64,000 nt of DNA, from NCBI GenBank assembly GCA_030549775.1, contig CM060181.1, forward strand, positions 47,746,218 through 47,810,217, written 5' to 3'. Under the pieces are notes generated by a model. That model ran no database searches. It saw only the letters and a program-made list of their open reading frames with translations, and was not told the origin of the DNA. The translations under genes and the position numbers were made by a program. Shown here piece by piece: positions 11,057-22,260 of this stretch. The DNA comes from Tamarix chinensis. Lineage: Eukaryota; Streptophyta; Magnoliopsida; Caryophyllales; Tamaricaceae. The first letter of the stretch is position 1. Each line of letters starts with the position of its first letter.

Positions 11057-11319
11057 ATTTTAAAAAAAAATATCTGCAAATACTTTAATTGATACCCCAA
11101 ATTATTTTTTCACTTTCCAACTCTTTTGAGAATTTACCTAGAAAATTCAAGTATTTTTAAACATAAAAATTTTCATGAGTGAGAGCGGGTTGAGAAAGTG
11201 TTATAAATACCTTGGTATTCTCCTTGTTGTGTGAGCCTTAGTGCTCGGTGTCTTGGTCGTTTTTTATTATTCCTAGTATATAGGAATCGATGGCTGTTAA
11301 CCACTGTTTTGAGCATATA

Positions 11320-12260
11320 AAGGCATTTATGGATATAATTTCCACATTTGTGGAGCAATATATTAAGGCTCCACAACTTTCAACACCCACATTAGCTCTA
11401 GAAGACTAGCTTAGAAGGGTTGGGCATCATTACCTACTAATCTTAGAGGGTCAAGAGGACCTAATATTATAGAGAGATGGGTCACAAACATAGAGAAAAC
11501 CTTCACTAATTGTGGATGTCCCACAAAAAAAGAAAGGTTAGAGTGGTGGTGCATTACCTGAGGGGACAATCAAACATATGGTTGAGGAGTATTCAACGTA
11601 GAAGCGGAGAGCATACTACTTGGGAAAATTCTTAGAGGCGCTATGAGCTTGATTCTACCCAATTCATCTTCAGATGAGGAAGTACAATGAGTTCATGTCA
11701 CTTCATCAAGGGAGTATATGAATACAACACTAGTGTATAATATTTATAGCCTTGGTTCAATTCACTCTAAAGCTGGAGTCCAACAAGGTAATGCAAGTCC
11801 GTTATTCTAAGATTGGCCTAGGGATCAAAAACTAGGAATAGTTGGTGAGAATTTCTCCACTATACATGGATGGGATGTATGAGAATACCTTGGAGGCTTC
11901 CTAAGTTATTCATGTTAGGAGTATCTTGCTAGGAGCAAGAGAAAGTTTGAGGGTCGCTAGTGTTAGGGTGAAAGGAAGAAGGCATATTTTGTAGGTAGCA
12001 TGCCTCCTAAGAATAGAAGGAGTATAGGGTAAGTACCTTGATCAAGAGGAAAATCTAGGGTACAAAGGAGAGGTTGTACAACTACAAGGGTTGTGGAGAA
12101 AATCATAAGAGTGGATTATGAGGGGAAAAAGATGACTTGCCATTGGTGTGGTATGGTAGATCACAAGACTTATGAGTACCATGTTGGAGGTGATACTGTT
12201 CAGAGGACTTGGTCTCAAGCTAAGAGTATTAGGTTGATTTAGTAGCCATAGCACTAGACT
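11320..12260 (+). pseudogene. Gypsy gag remnant, element 1
   Basis: Reading across stops gives an N-terminal region (near 11350-11420) and a core with IIERWVTNIEKTFTNCGCP near 11470, which fits the ADQWLRRIEKIF...C block of plant gypsy gag, then KKERLEWW near 11530. A zinc knuckle near 12130-12180 reads CHWCGMVDHKTYEYH: CX2CX4H is kept but the last Cys has become Tyr. Many stops and shifts. It precedes the protease block by about 250 bp. Confidence 0.75.
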
Positions 12261-12468
12261 CAAAGTGTTCCTCTATCACCAGCTAATGTTGTCAATTGAG
12301 CCTGTTAGCCTAGGGCTTAGAAGCCCCACACCTTTAAGTAGGGTAAAGGGGTCGGAATTGTTGTAGGAGTTCTTTCAGACAGACATTTGAATGTGATTAT
12401 CCACTTTGAGGCTAAGCGTTAAGCCGGTGTGGTAACCTATATGCTTACTATATCTATCTCTTTAGCAT

Positions 12469-12708
12469 GTGTGTTTGTTTGACTCTAGTGCATTGCATTC
12501 TTTTCTGTCATCTACATTCATAACTAAAGTTGTTTTACCTCCTTCCTGTAGTATTTCTACTTCTGATTTGTTGCCTTTTGGGTATAGAATTATGTGCTCT
12601 AGGTTTTTTAAAGGGGTAGCCTTAGTAGTTGGTGGAGTGGAACAACCCTTATACCTCATGGAGTTGGAGTTGCATGATGCCAATGTGATCATTAGCTTGG
12701 ACATGTAG
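12469..12708 (+). pseudogene. Gypsy aspartic protease remnant, element 1
   Basis: This open stretch of 79 codons carries LFDSSALHSFLSSTFITK, the gypsy protease active site (usually FDSGATHSFIS; here Gly is replaced by Ser). After about 45 residues comes MELELHDANVIISLDM, the second conserved block (DFDVILGMDWL type), cut by a stop where Trp is expected. It would have matured the Gag-Pol polyprotein. RT follows after a worn linker. Confidence 0.85.
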
Positions 12709-13035
12709 GGGAAGTACCAAGCATTGATAGATTATACACAGGAGTGTATGGTACTTAAAGGACTAAAGGGTGATAAAGTCTCCTACCAAAAGTGTGAGCT
12801 TAGCCCCTCTATGAAGACTGTGTCAAATATGGTGTTGAATACCCTTGTTTGAAAAGGGTATATACTTTTCTTGTATAGTTTTTAAGCTGCTAAGGCCAAT
12901 GAGATTCTACTATAAAGAATTCAAATAACCCAAGAGCATCTAAACATGGGTTTTTTTATGAGATTTCTAGCATACAACAATTCAAGAAGTGGATTTCATA
13001 ATAAATTTATTTGTAGGGACGGAACCGGTCTACAA
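12709..13035 (+). other. Protease-RT linker of gypsy element 1
   Basis: The start reads ALIDYTQECMVLKG, the strand after the protease block; beyond this the sequence is frameshifted and no motif is certain. Confidence 0.5.
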
Positions 13036-13039
13036 ATAA

Positions 13040-13800
13040 CTGTACCATATGGCACCCACATGAATGAGAGAGCTTAAGGCTTATCTAAAAGAGTTGCTAG
13101 AGAAGGTTACATTCGACCAAGTGTATTACTTAGGGGAGCACCAATTTTATTCATTAAGAAGAAGGATAGAAATTTGAGGTTATGCATCGACTACCAAGGA
13201 TTGAATAAGATTACGATGAAGAACCCTTAACCTTTATCTCTAATTGATGATCTACTTGATTGACTTAGGGGATCCATAGTATTTTTGAAGATAGATCTTT
13301 AGCCAGGTTACCATCAATTGAGAACCTTAGAGCAATATATTCCAAATACATCTTTTTGGACCAGATACAAAAATTATCGATTCACAATTATGCTTTTCAG
13401 ACTCACTAATGCCTCTAAATCCTTTCATCGCTCCTATAAACCACATGTTTTGACAATTTTAGAATTATTTTGTCGTGCTTTTCATCAATGATATCATCAT
13501 CTACTCTAATAGTCTTAAGGAGCACAAACAACACATGGGATAGACCTTTATATTGTTGAGAGCACACCAATTGTATGCCAAGATTTCAAAGTGTGAACTT
13601 TTACTAGATAAAGTAGATTTCCTTAGACATGTGATTATAGAGGATGGTGTGGCAGTATAGCATTCCGTGATTTGGGTAGCTTTCGAGCAACCTTCACCAA
13701 CATCCATGAAGAAGGTGTGTAGTTTTCTAGGACTAGTCGATTATTATAGTAGGTTCATTGCATATTTCTCCAAGATAGATCACCTATTGACCAACTTGTT
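13040..13800 (+). pseudogene. Gypsy reverse transcriptase remnant, element 1
   Basis: Blocks in order: [20 protein letters not shown] near 13110, [20 protein letters not shown] near 13165, GSIVFLKIDL near 13270 (first catalytic Asp), YRFTIMLFRLTNASKSFH near 13380, and FINDIIIYSNSLKEH near 13485. The last is the FIDDILVYS active site with the first Asp changed to Asn. Stops interrupt nearly every block. RNase H and integrase follow in gypsy order. Confidence 0.9.
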
Positions 13801-13849
13801 GAATAAGGCTACATGATTCAAGTGGCATAAGAAGTGTAGTAAGTCCTTC

Positions 13850-14280
13850 AAAGAGTTAAAGAAGTTTTTGACGTTAGCTCTAGTGTTAATGATGCCAAGT
13901 GGATCAAATATTTTTGAGGTGTTTAGTGATGCTTTTAAATATAGAATAGGTTATGTGCTAATGCAACATGGGAGTAGTGGTTTATGCTTTTCAACAATTG
14001 AAGTTGCATAAATAGAACTATCCAAAACATGATTTAAAGCTTATAGTGGTAGTGTTGGCCTAGAATATTTTGAGGCATTATCTCTATGGTGTTCAATGCA
14101 ATTTCTACGCCAATCACAAGATCCTCAAGTATATTTTTATATAGCCAGAATTGAATTTGAGACAGTGTCGGTGGTTGGAGTTGGTCAAGAAATATAACCT
14201 AGAGTTGGCCTACCATAAGGAAAAAGCTAATGTACTGGAAAATGCTCTTAATCAGAGATATTACATTCTTTGAGAATAAT
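13850..14280 (+). pseudogene. Gypsy RNase H remnant, element 1
   Basis: After the RT come MPSGSNIFEVFSDAFKYRIG, where EVFSDA fits the first catalytic Asp block (VYTDASL type), then VLMQHG and later SMQFLRQSQDPQVY, the H...TDHK-like region. Frameshifts separate the pieces. It would remove the RNA strand during cDNA synthesis. Confidence 0.75.
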
Positions 14281-14479
14281 TGTGTTGTTGTATCATTTGT
14301 ATCAAAAGCTTAAAGAGATGGAAATTAATTTTATCACTATTAGAAACTTGGAAGCAACAATGAGTGCTTTCACCATCACACATTTAATCTTTGATGATAT
14401 TTGAGCTATTAATCTTAGTGATGCCAAGATTAAAAGGATCAAGTGTGGTATTGTAGAAGGGAGAGCTAAGGGGTTTCAT

Positions 14480-15790
14480 ATTCGTGAAGATGGTAGTGCT
14501 GGATACCATGGTAGGTGGCGTATCTCACAAGGATGTGTTGAGCTAAAGAAGAATTTCATTACACTCCTTATTTTATCCTTACAGGAGAGGATAAGTTGTA
14601 TAAGGATTTGAGAAAGATACATTGGTGGCCCCATATTAAGAGAGAGGTTGTAAAATTTGTCACCTGACATTTGACTGTCAGAAGGTCCAGATCAAGCATA
14701 AGAGACTAGTAGGGTTAGTACAAACACTTTAATTTCTTGAGTGGAAATAAGGCACCATACCCATGGATATTATGGATGGCCTTCCAAGGATGTGTAGCGG
14801 TTTCAATTTCACCTAAGTTATTGTGGATCATATGACTAAGTTGGCAGTGTTCATACTAATAAAGGCAATAAGGAGTGTGGAGAAATTAACTAGTATTTAT
14901 GGGAAGCATGTTATGATATTGCATAGAGTCCCTAAAAACATTATGTCAGACCAGGATTCAATATTCATACCACTTTTGGGAGTTAATTGAAGATGAGTAT
15001 CACATTTTAGCCATCTATAGATGTTTAGATGGAGAGGACCATTCACGCCTTAGAGGACATGATTCGAGCATGTGTGTTGGACATTGGAGGCAATTGGGAG
15101 GACCATCTAGACTTGATCAAATTTTCCAACAATAATATTTACCATACAAGTATCGGGATGGTACCTTTTCAAGCTTTTTTATGGGAGGAAGTGGTGTAGC
15201 CCTTTGTGTTGAAGTGACATTAACAAAACAATTTTGTTAGGATTGAATAAGAATGAGGAGATGATAAGATATACCAGATTGATTCAAGAATATATGAGAG
15301 ATGTCAAGGACTGACAGAAGAGCTACGTAGATTTAAAGAGAAGAAATGATGGTTATGAGGTGGGTAATAGAGTCCTTGTATGGGTATTTCCCATCCAGGT
15401 AGTGATGATATTTCATAGTAAGGGTAAGCTCAGTCCTAGGAACATTAAATAGTATGAGATCTTAAAGCAAGTCATGAGGTCGCCTATTGGTTAGCACTAC
15501 CAGCAGATTTGTCTTGTGTGCACAATATATTTCACATTTCTCAATTAAGGAATCATATAGCAAATCATTCACACATTATCCAAGCATATACGTCAGAGCT
15601 CAATGAGTTAATAAACTATGAAGAATGATCAATAAGCATCTTAGACATGAAAACCTAAGAAATGTGTACGAAGACCATTCCACTACTAAAGGTCCTTTGG
15701 TTACAGCATGGTCCCAAGGAGGCCACATTGGAGGTTGAGGAAGATATTTGAGCAAAGTACCCTAATTTTTTCTGGCATTCCTTCATGCAA
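14480..15790 (+). pseudogene. Gypsy integrase with chromodomain-like tail, element 1
   Basis: Near 14590-14640 the zinc-finger end reads IGGPILRERL (YWWPGMKREV type). The core follows: PMDIMDGLPRM near 14760, VIVDHMTKLAVFI near 14820 and ILHRVPKNIMSDQDSIF near 14920 (second Asp). The C-terminal domain has FHSKGKLSPRNIK near 15410 and SCVHNIFHISQLRNHI near 15510. The last block, from about 15660, reads KTIPLLKVLWLQHGPKEATL, then AKYPNFF. This ending matches the chromodomain tail of Tekay/Del-type chromoviruses. Stops and shifts are frequent. Confidence 0.88.
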
Positions 15791-15899
15791 CCTTTTGAAT
15801 TTATGGGATAATAACCCCATTTTCATGTTGTGTTGATTGTATATATGTGATATGTATATATTATATGATGCTGATTGATTTTTGTTAGTAGGCTTTAGG

Positions 15900-17556
15900 G
15901 ACATAGCTCCTTTGAAAGGAATAGTGGTATAAAACTACATATATTTTAGATTTATAAAATGAAAATTCCTATGTTTAATGGATTTTGAATGATATTTGAT
16001 TTTAATTTAGAGATACATTCTGGGTTTAAGTTAAAAGGGAATTTGGAAAAGGCTTGGAAATTAAGACATATGATTTTTCTTGGCATACTATTCAACTAGT
16101 TCTATGAACCAATTGATTGATCTATCATTTATAGCAAGGGTTTTGGTTTGATGGAACCAACTGAATAGTTTAAAAATCGATCAAATAGTTTGTAGAAAAA
16201 TTGGCTCATATACCAAACCAATGGACTAGTTCATTAAGCTGAATGACTTTTGTAAGCATGAATTTTTCTCAAAAAATTCTTCCAATAATGTGAAATCTTA
16301 GTAAGGATTTATAAATAGTAACCCAAGAGGAAGACTATTAGTGCATATTTAATATGTTGGACTTAAACCTTTATTTTTAGATAAGTTGTTAATAATAATA
16401 TTTTAGATAATTTGTTAATAATAATATTTTAGGATTATGTACTAAGTTTGACAGTTAAATGAGCATTATCATAGGTTTTATGCTTCCCTTGTGAAACTAG
16501 GGTTTTCTTAAGAAAAATATGGCATTTTTCCTTAGGTGATGTCTTAATTTTCATATGGATGTATTTTATGAGTTTTAAATAATTATGTTAAGTTAGATTA
16601 TATTTCTAGAGTATACACATGTGTGTTTACATGATGGTCTTGAGGAAAAAAAATAGATAAAACATTAATCACTTAAAAAAAAAGATTACATGACTCAAGA
16701 CTAAAGTATTGTGTCTATTCCACCAGAAAATAACAGTGTCTTAGGAGCATTTTTCCTCGATTGGTTCTTTAGACCATTCCACTATTTTAATATTAGTGAT
16801 CACTATTGTGTTACCCTGGTTTATATTGGGTTCATTCAACTAGATGATAATAAAGGCTCGTGAATGTTTTATCCTAATAATTTCTTCAATGTGCTCCAAT
16901 GGATTAAGAATAGCGGAGTCACTAAACTCAATGTATATAATAATATGGATTGTAATTGTATCTAATCATGGATTTCTATAATCATTTCTTATATTACATC
17001 ATACTATGTTAATCTATATATATGTTTGTTCTTTCCTATGACCTTATCACATTATGTAGCCTTCTTATGATAAAATTGTTCCATTACTCAATAAGTAGCG
17101 TGTTGATCATTCTTTTTATAGGTGTTACTAATTCCTACAAGCAGACGGCCTAGGTAAATTTGAGTAGGTCACTAAGGAAAATCTTGATGACTTTTCTGCT
17201 AATGATGAACTACTAGTGGAGGAGTGATTCTTATGTGTTGTGATTAGGCATAGAGTCATGTTATCCAATTGTTTCTTTTGGTCCATATACCTTTTGAGAA
17301 TCTTGGTTTCTAATGTATCCCTTTTGTGTATTTTGGCCACTGTACGTAGAGTGAACCTCCAAAATTATAATAAGTTTATGAATCTCTCTCATTCTCAATT
17401 TATCTTGTTTTAAATTTAAAGTATTTTGATGTATATTTAATATAAGGATGGTATGGTAAGCCATACTTATATCTAATATGGTGGTAATATCTAATTTTGT
17501 TGTTATTACACTTCTACTTCAATAAAAAAGTTCAATTGTAAATTTTGGGGTGTTAT
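15900..17556 (+). repeat. Gypsy LTR (subfamily B), between two internal regions
   Basis: From about 16370 onward it aligns with 30080-31228 (for example GTGAAACTAGGGTTTTCT near 16492 and 30168, and TTTATGAATCTCTCTCATTC near 17375 and 31054). It ends GGGGTGTTATA next to a primer-binding site. On its left is the integrase tail of element 1, on its right the gag of a second element. Motif words like AACCAATTGATTGAT lie at 16085-16240. The left boundary is uncertain. Confidence 0.72.
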
Positions 17557-17577
17557 AAGTTAGTATCAAAGCCTTAG
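17557..17577 (+). promoter_or_regulatory. Primer-binding site of gypsy element 2
   Basis: AGTTAGTATCAAAGCCTTAG directly after the LTR end fits TTGGTATCAGAGCCTTAG, an initiator-Met tRNA site with two changes. Confidence 0.78.
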
Positions 17578-17814
17578 TTTGACTATTGTGTTTTGTCTTC
17601 AAAATTCAATTATCAAATGATCTCTTATATTATTTTATTAGTCTATTTCATATCTTGAAAAACTCAATTATTCAAAACCCCTAATTAACTTGTGAGGAAT
17701 TGAGTAAGGGTAGCCTAGACATTATTCAAATATCTTTATGTGTAAAATATGCTAGTAAGCTAGGAATTTTTACCCTAACATGTTTTCTATATTCAAGCTA
17801 GCAGTCCATGGCAC

Positions 17815-18620
17815 TTAACAATCATGTTAGATATTTGGAGGATAGGTTTGCATTACTCATAGGAAGCTATCGAAGATGAATGGTTTTAGAGGGTCACTGA
17901 TCATCACCTATCGATCTACATCGATGAGAAGGTTGAGGTATTCTTAGAAGGATAGATCTAGGACTTTGATTGGACATTTAAGATAGTTAATTTTTCGCCA
18001 TCTTAGGAGGTGAGCATAGCAACCTTCTTCCTTTTAAGAGCCAAAAACGACTGGTGAGTAGGTTGTCACACACAGAGAGGACCATCTATATCCTAGGAGG
18101 ACTTCAAGATACGGATATGCAAAAAGGTTAATCCCAAGAACCTTAGGAGGGATAAAATTAAAGTATTCATGCAGATAGCCAAGGGGAGCATGTCAGTGTG
18201 GGAGTATGACAATCGGTTCATGGATTTGTTGATGTTCTCTCTAGTTATAGTGGTTAGCAAGTTAGCACTGATGCATTAGCTTGAGCAGGGGCTTCATTTC
18301 AGCATCCATTGAATGATGGGTGTTGTAACTTTCCAAGACTTTTCTACCTTGTATGAGCGGTCATGTATTGCAGCTTTGATAGTTCAAAAGAAAACTTCCA
18401 TTTCAAGTAAGAGGAATCTAGAGACATAGGGTTGTAGAGGTCAGATACAGTTTTGGGGAGGTGAACCCTCAAGTACTCATCCAAAGGGTTAGACAAGTGG
18501 TCAAATCATGTATTTAGGACAAATGAGACATTTTGTTTGTCGTTTTTGTGGCTGAGATCATGTAGAATGAGATTGATGGGGTGAATTTGATCAGTTTCAA
18601 GTTTGAGGTCAATTAATTCA
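17815..18620 (+). pseudogene. Gypsy gag remnant, element 2
   Basis: The best block is near 18187: SMSVWEYDNRFMDLLMFS, which matches the gag SVAEYEARFTELSRF region. It is followed by LEQGLHFSIH (FERGL type) and FQDFSTLYERSCIAALIVQK. A knuckle-like RHFVCRFCG near 18530 is broken by stops. Gag would form the particle. The element is a relative of element 1 but not an identical copy. Confidence 0.8.
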
Positions 18621-18879
18621 CTGATCCTATGAGTGTTAGCATAAAAGGGTCAATTTTAGCAATAGGGACCACTTATACTCTAACAGTAGACCTATCACTA
18701 GCGCACTTACCATAGCCATAGCAACAACAAAAGACACTTACCTTAATTAGTGTATAGTATAGAGAGGCTAAGGGGATACCATAGGGGCCTCACCCATTTC
18801 CTCGAGAAGAAAGATAAGCTAAGATAATTATAGGGTATTATAGAGGATATCATGGGGTAAAGTCAGGTGGGCGCCTAAA

Positions 18880-19260
18880 TGTCATCAGCCAGACAAAGGT
18901 TGATCAACAATTAGATGTGGTTACTAGTATGTTTTCCATTCTTTTATTACCAGTTCTTGTGTTGTTTGATTTGGTTATATCTTTATCGTGTGTATCTATT
19001 GATTTTTTTTTTTGCATATGTTGTTTTGTCATTATCGGCTAGTGTGCCTATATATGTTTTATTACCCTTTAGAGATAGATTGGATTGTATTAGGATCTAT
19101 TCGTATGTGATCTTATTGATGGGTGAGGTAAAAGTCCTAGTGGACTTAGTTAAGATGGACTTATAAGACTTTGATGTGATCCTTAGAATTAATATGTTGG
19201 GGAGATAAAGGGTGGTGATAGATTGTGCATGTGAGCAAGTAGTGTTGTAGGGACCTAAGG
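18880..19260 (+). pseudogene. Gypsy protease remnant, element 2
   Basis: The start NVISQTKVDQQLDVVTSMFS fits the segment just before gypsy proteases. VLVLFDLVISLSCVS stands where the FDPGATHSFIS active site is expected, with the Asp kept but the following residues lost. Later come LIRIYSYVIL-type strands and DFDVILRINML, the DFDVILGMDWL block. An 83-codon open frame at 18915-19166 spans most of it. Confidence 0.8.
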
Positions 19261-19379
19261 GTGCTAGGGTCTTCTACAGGAGATATTATCCTAAGCCTAT
19301 AACAAAGGTCATATCTTCCTATATGTTATATTCATTGGTGTAGAGATGTTACCCTATGTATATGTGTAGTGTTCATGAT

Positions 19380-19726
19380 TGGAACAAGACACGTCAGCTT
19401 AGAAGATATTTCAAAATTCTGAGACTTCCTCGACATGTTCCTAGGGGAGATAGCAACAATGACACTAGTGTGTGAGATAGACTTCACCATCAAGCTAGTA
19501 CCAAGGGTGAGCTAGATTTGAAGGCATCTTACAAAAAGGCATCAGTAGAGTTGTAGAAGTTGATGTCATAGTTGAAGGAGGTGTTGGATCATGGGTACAT
19601 CTACCTGAGTGTGTCACCATGGCAAGCACTAGTTCTTTTTTTGAACAGGAATTATGGAAGCCATCATTTATGTATCGATTATTAAGTTCTAAACCAATTG
19701 ACAATGAAGAATCAACATCTGCTTCC
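19380..19726 (+). pseudogene. Gypsy reverse transcriptase, N-terminal part only, element 2
   Basis: Reads LDLKASYKKASVEL near 19510, LKEVLDHGYIYLSVSPWQAL near 19573, then HHLCIDY and VLNQLTMKNQHLLPQ near 19665-19720. These are the first RT blocks ([39 protein letters not shown]). It stops abruptly at about 19726, where copia LTR sequence begins. The rest of RT, RNase H and integrase is not found to the right. Confidence 0.88.
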
Positions 19727-19729
19727 ACA

Positions 19730-20165
19730 GTGAAAGAACCCTATATTGGGGTGAAGAGGGTTTAAGGGAATGGAAATGGAAATAGAAATGGAAAATAAAA
19801 TATTTTCACACAAATTATAGTGGTTCAAAAGAAAATTACTCTCTATATCCACTACCGAAAGTTTCTCCCTTTTAAAATTTGAACAAGTGACATGTTTATT
19901 GATGATCACTCTTCTCCTAGTTTATGAGCCATTACAATCTCAATAATTCTGTAAGAGATGATTTACAACTAGAAATATTTATCTTCTCTAAAATTTTGGC
20001 AAAAATCTCTTAATAATGATAGGAAATACTCACTAACCCCTTTATAATGAATTTTGTAAGATGGTTGTGGTTATAATTGATTCTCACCAAAAATAAAGAT
20101 ATGAAAGTATAGAAATTTAGATGAGACGTAATCTATATAGATGTAAAAATATATATATTATAATT
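19730..20165 (-). repeat. Inverted copy of the SIRE-like copia LTR 3' part
   Basis: This segment matches the reverse complement of 21490-21925 over about 430 bp: for example AATGATAGGAAATACTCA at 20017 against AATGATAGGCAAACACTCA (complement of about 21640), and AGATGGTTGTGGTTA at 20060 against the complement of about 21590. It is an LTR 3' end in minus orientation placed directly before the plus-strand LTR, giving a 2.2-kb structure with long inverted ends. Confidence 0.8.
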
Positions 20166-20227
20166 TTAGTGCAGCTCTAGCTAAGAAAAGTGAGCAATGA
20201 ATACTTTTCAATATGTTCGTAAGTCTA

Positions 20228-21930
20228 ATAATGTTACTATCCTTCTTTTGATGATAACAAACGGATCTTAAGATATAATATGTTTTCTTAAGTGTGCATG
20301 TACTATGATTTTTGAATAAAAATATCTAAAATACACTTACTCAAATTATTTCTTAAATGTGCAATTTAAAAGAGCAATCAAGTTTCAAAGTAAATCAGAA
20401 GATCATGTCAAGACAACCGCAACTTAAAGTTCAATGATCATATTTATAAAGTTTTGGGTTTCTTGTAAGGAGTTAAGTTGATAAATTTCAATTTTTGATT
20501 ATAACTCATGAAAAAGGTTTTAAAACACTTAATTTGAATTCTCCTCATAAGAATTTGTAGATGTCTTGGTTTTTAAATCTTTCAAAGTGTTTTAAACTTG
20601 ATGGTCATTTACCATCATAACCAATCGACTGGTTACAAGACTAAATGACTAGTTTGGTTTAATCAAGTCTAAGAAATGATTCAAACCCATACGTATCACC
20701 AAGAACAGTAAACAGATCGACTCATTTGGGAACCAATTAACTGGTATGACCAACTACTCCTTGGATTTCACTTTAGTAGAAACCCATTCATCACAGTTTC
20801 AAAACCTATTCGTCTCTATTAAAACTCATTGACTAGTTTTTCCAAAACCGATCAACTAGTTTGATAAAAATGATTGATTGGTTTGACCAATCAATCTAGG
20901 GGTTTTGCTCTAATAGAAACCTATTTGTATCTATTTAAAATCATCGATTGGTTTCACCAAATTTATGTGCTATTTTGGAACTGATAAAATGGTCTTAATA
21001 AACTGATCTACAAGCTTCATAAACACATTAACTAGTTTATTTAACCATAATATTGTTCATATATGTTCATAAGACCAACTACTTACTACACATAACTAAT
21101 CAACTTATTTTAATAAACCAATCGACTAATTTATGTAATGGTAAATTTCCATTTATCGTCTTAACATAAAAATTCAAATGGTTTGAATCACCAATTGACT
21201 AATAATACAAATGATTGATTGGTTCAGTCAAATCAATCAACTAGTGAGTATTAAATGTTGATCTTATGTCGGTTATATCACCTTATAGGAATATTTTATG
21301 TCTAGAGACTATACGATGAGGGTGAGCTTTATAAATAGTCGCCCTCAAAATTTATTACAATAAATTTTAAATACCACTCATTATGCAATTAATCATCTAC
21401 TCTTAAATCATTCAAACTCTCTTAACTTTTAAGTTTATAGTTTTTTTAAAAAAAAATTGTTCATTACTCACTTATTTTAGTTAGAATTTCTCTTCAATTA
21501 TAATATCTCTTATTACATCTCATTAGATTACGTCTCATATAAAGTTATACACTTTCATATCTTATATTCTTGGTGAAAATCAATTGTAACCACAACCATC
21601 TAATAAAATTCATTACAAAAGGGGTTTATGAGTGTTTGCCTATCATTATTGAGAGATTATTGTGGAGAGTTTAGAGAAGATAAATAGGTCATGTTGTAAG
21701 TCATATATTAGAGGGTCATTTAGAAATTAAGGCTCATAAATTAAGAGAAGAGTAATCATTAATAAAAATACATCACTATTCAAAATCCAAAAGGATAATT
21801 TTTTTTTGTAATGGATGTAGAGTGTAATTTACTCTTCAACCACACTACATTGTGTGCAAACTTTTTATTTGCCAATTCCATTCTTAAAAACCCTATTCAC
21901 CTCCCTCTAAGATTCTTTTAATTGGTATTA
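20228..21930 (+). repeat. 5' LTR of a SIRE/Sto-4-like copia element
   Basis: It starts with a stretch containing TTTTGATGATAACAAACGG, as many SIRE/Sto-4 LTRs do, and ends AAACCCTATTCACCTCCCTC, the typical 3' end of this group, before an initiator-Met primer site. At 20610-21245 it holds at least nine variants of AACCAATCGACTGGTT. The left boundary is approximate. Confidence 0.72.
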
Positions 21931-21933
21931 AAG

Positions 21934-21955
21934 CTTGGAAATCTCATAAAGGATT
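21934..21955 (+). promoter_or_regulatory. Primer-binding site of the SIRE-like copia
   Basis: ATTGGTATTAAAGCTTGG closely matches ATTGGTATCAGAGCATGG (initiator-Met tRNA type) and follows the LTR end. Confidence 0.82.
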
Positions 21956-22019
21956 CAACAATCTAAGGTGGAAAGGACCTATATAGGGTATAGACTCTAC
22001 TGATCTAAATAAAGGTATC

Positions 22020-22260
22020 TCCACCATAAAACTGCCATTATGTAGTGGTGAAAAAGTCACCTACTAGAAGAACATAATGATGCTCTTCATCAAATTATAG
22101 GTTTATAACATATGGTCAATAGTCATTGAAGGGTCATTCAAGATCATTAAAGAGGTCAACGGTGAACTATTGGTAAAGACACGGGATGATATAACTAATG
22201 CAGAAAAGAAAAGGCTCACTCTTAATGGCAAACCCTTATAATTGTTCAATATGAGCTTTT
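22020..22260 (+). pseudogene. SIRE-like copia gag, N-terminal part
   Basis: Reads NIWSIVIEGSFKIIKEVNG near 22110 and AEKKRLTLNGKPL near 22200, the start of gag in this group (YELWSIIVNGPFIPTK and EDKKKLSLNAKAMN types). It is interrupted at about 22260 by a gypsy LTR and continues at about 25693. Confidence 0.8.

Larger units (their letters stand above)
8476..17556 (+). mobile_element. Ty3/gypsy chromovirus-like element 1, degenerate
   Basis: On the plus strand come an LTR cut at its left end by the copia insertion, a primer-binding site at about 11039, gag, protease, RT, RNase H and integrase with a chromodomain-like tail, and then another LTR. The order RT-RH-IN defines gypsy. The tail (IPLLKVLWLQHGPKEATLEVE) resembles the chromodomain end of Tekay/Del elements. 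All proteins carry stops and shifts. The right-hand LTR (15.9-17.56 kb) does not align well with the left one, so it may belong to the second element that follows it rather than to this one. Confidence 0.75.
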
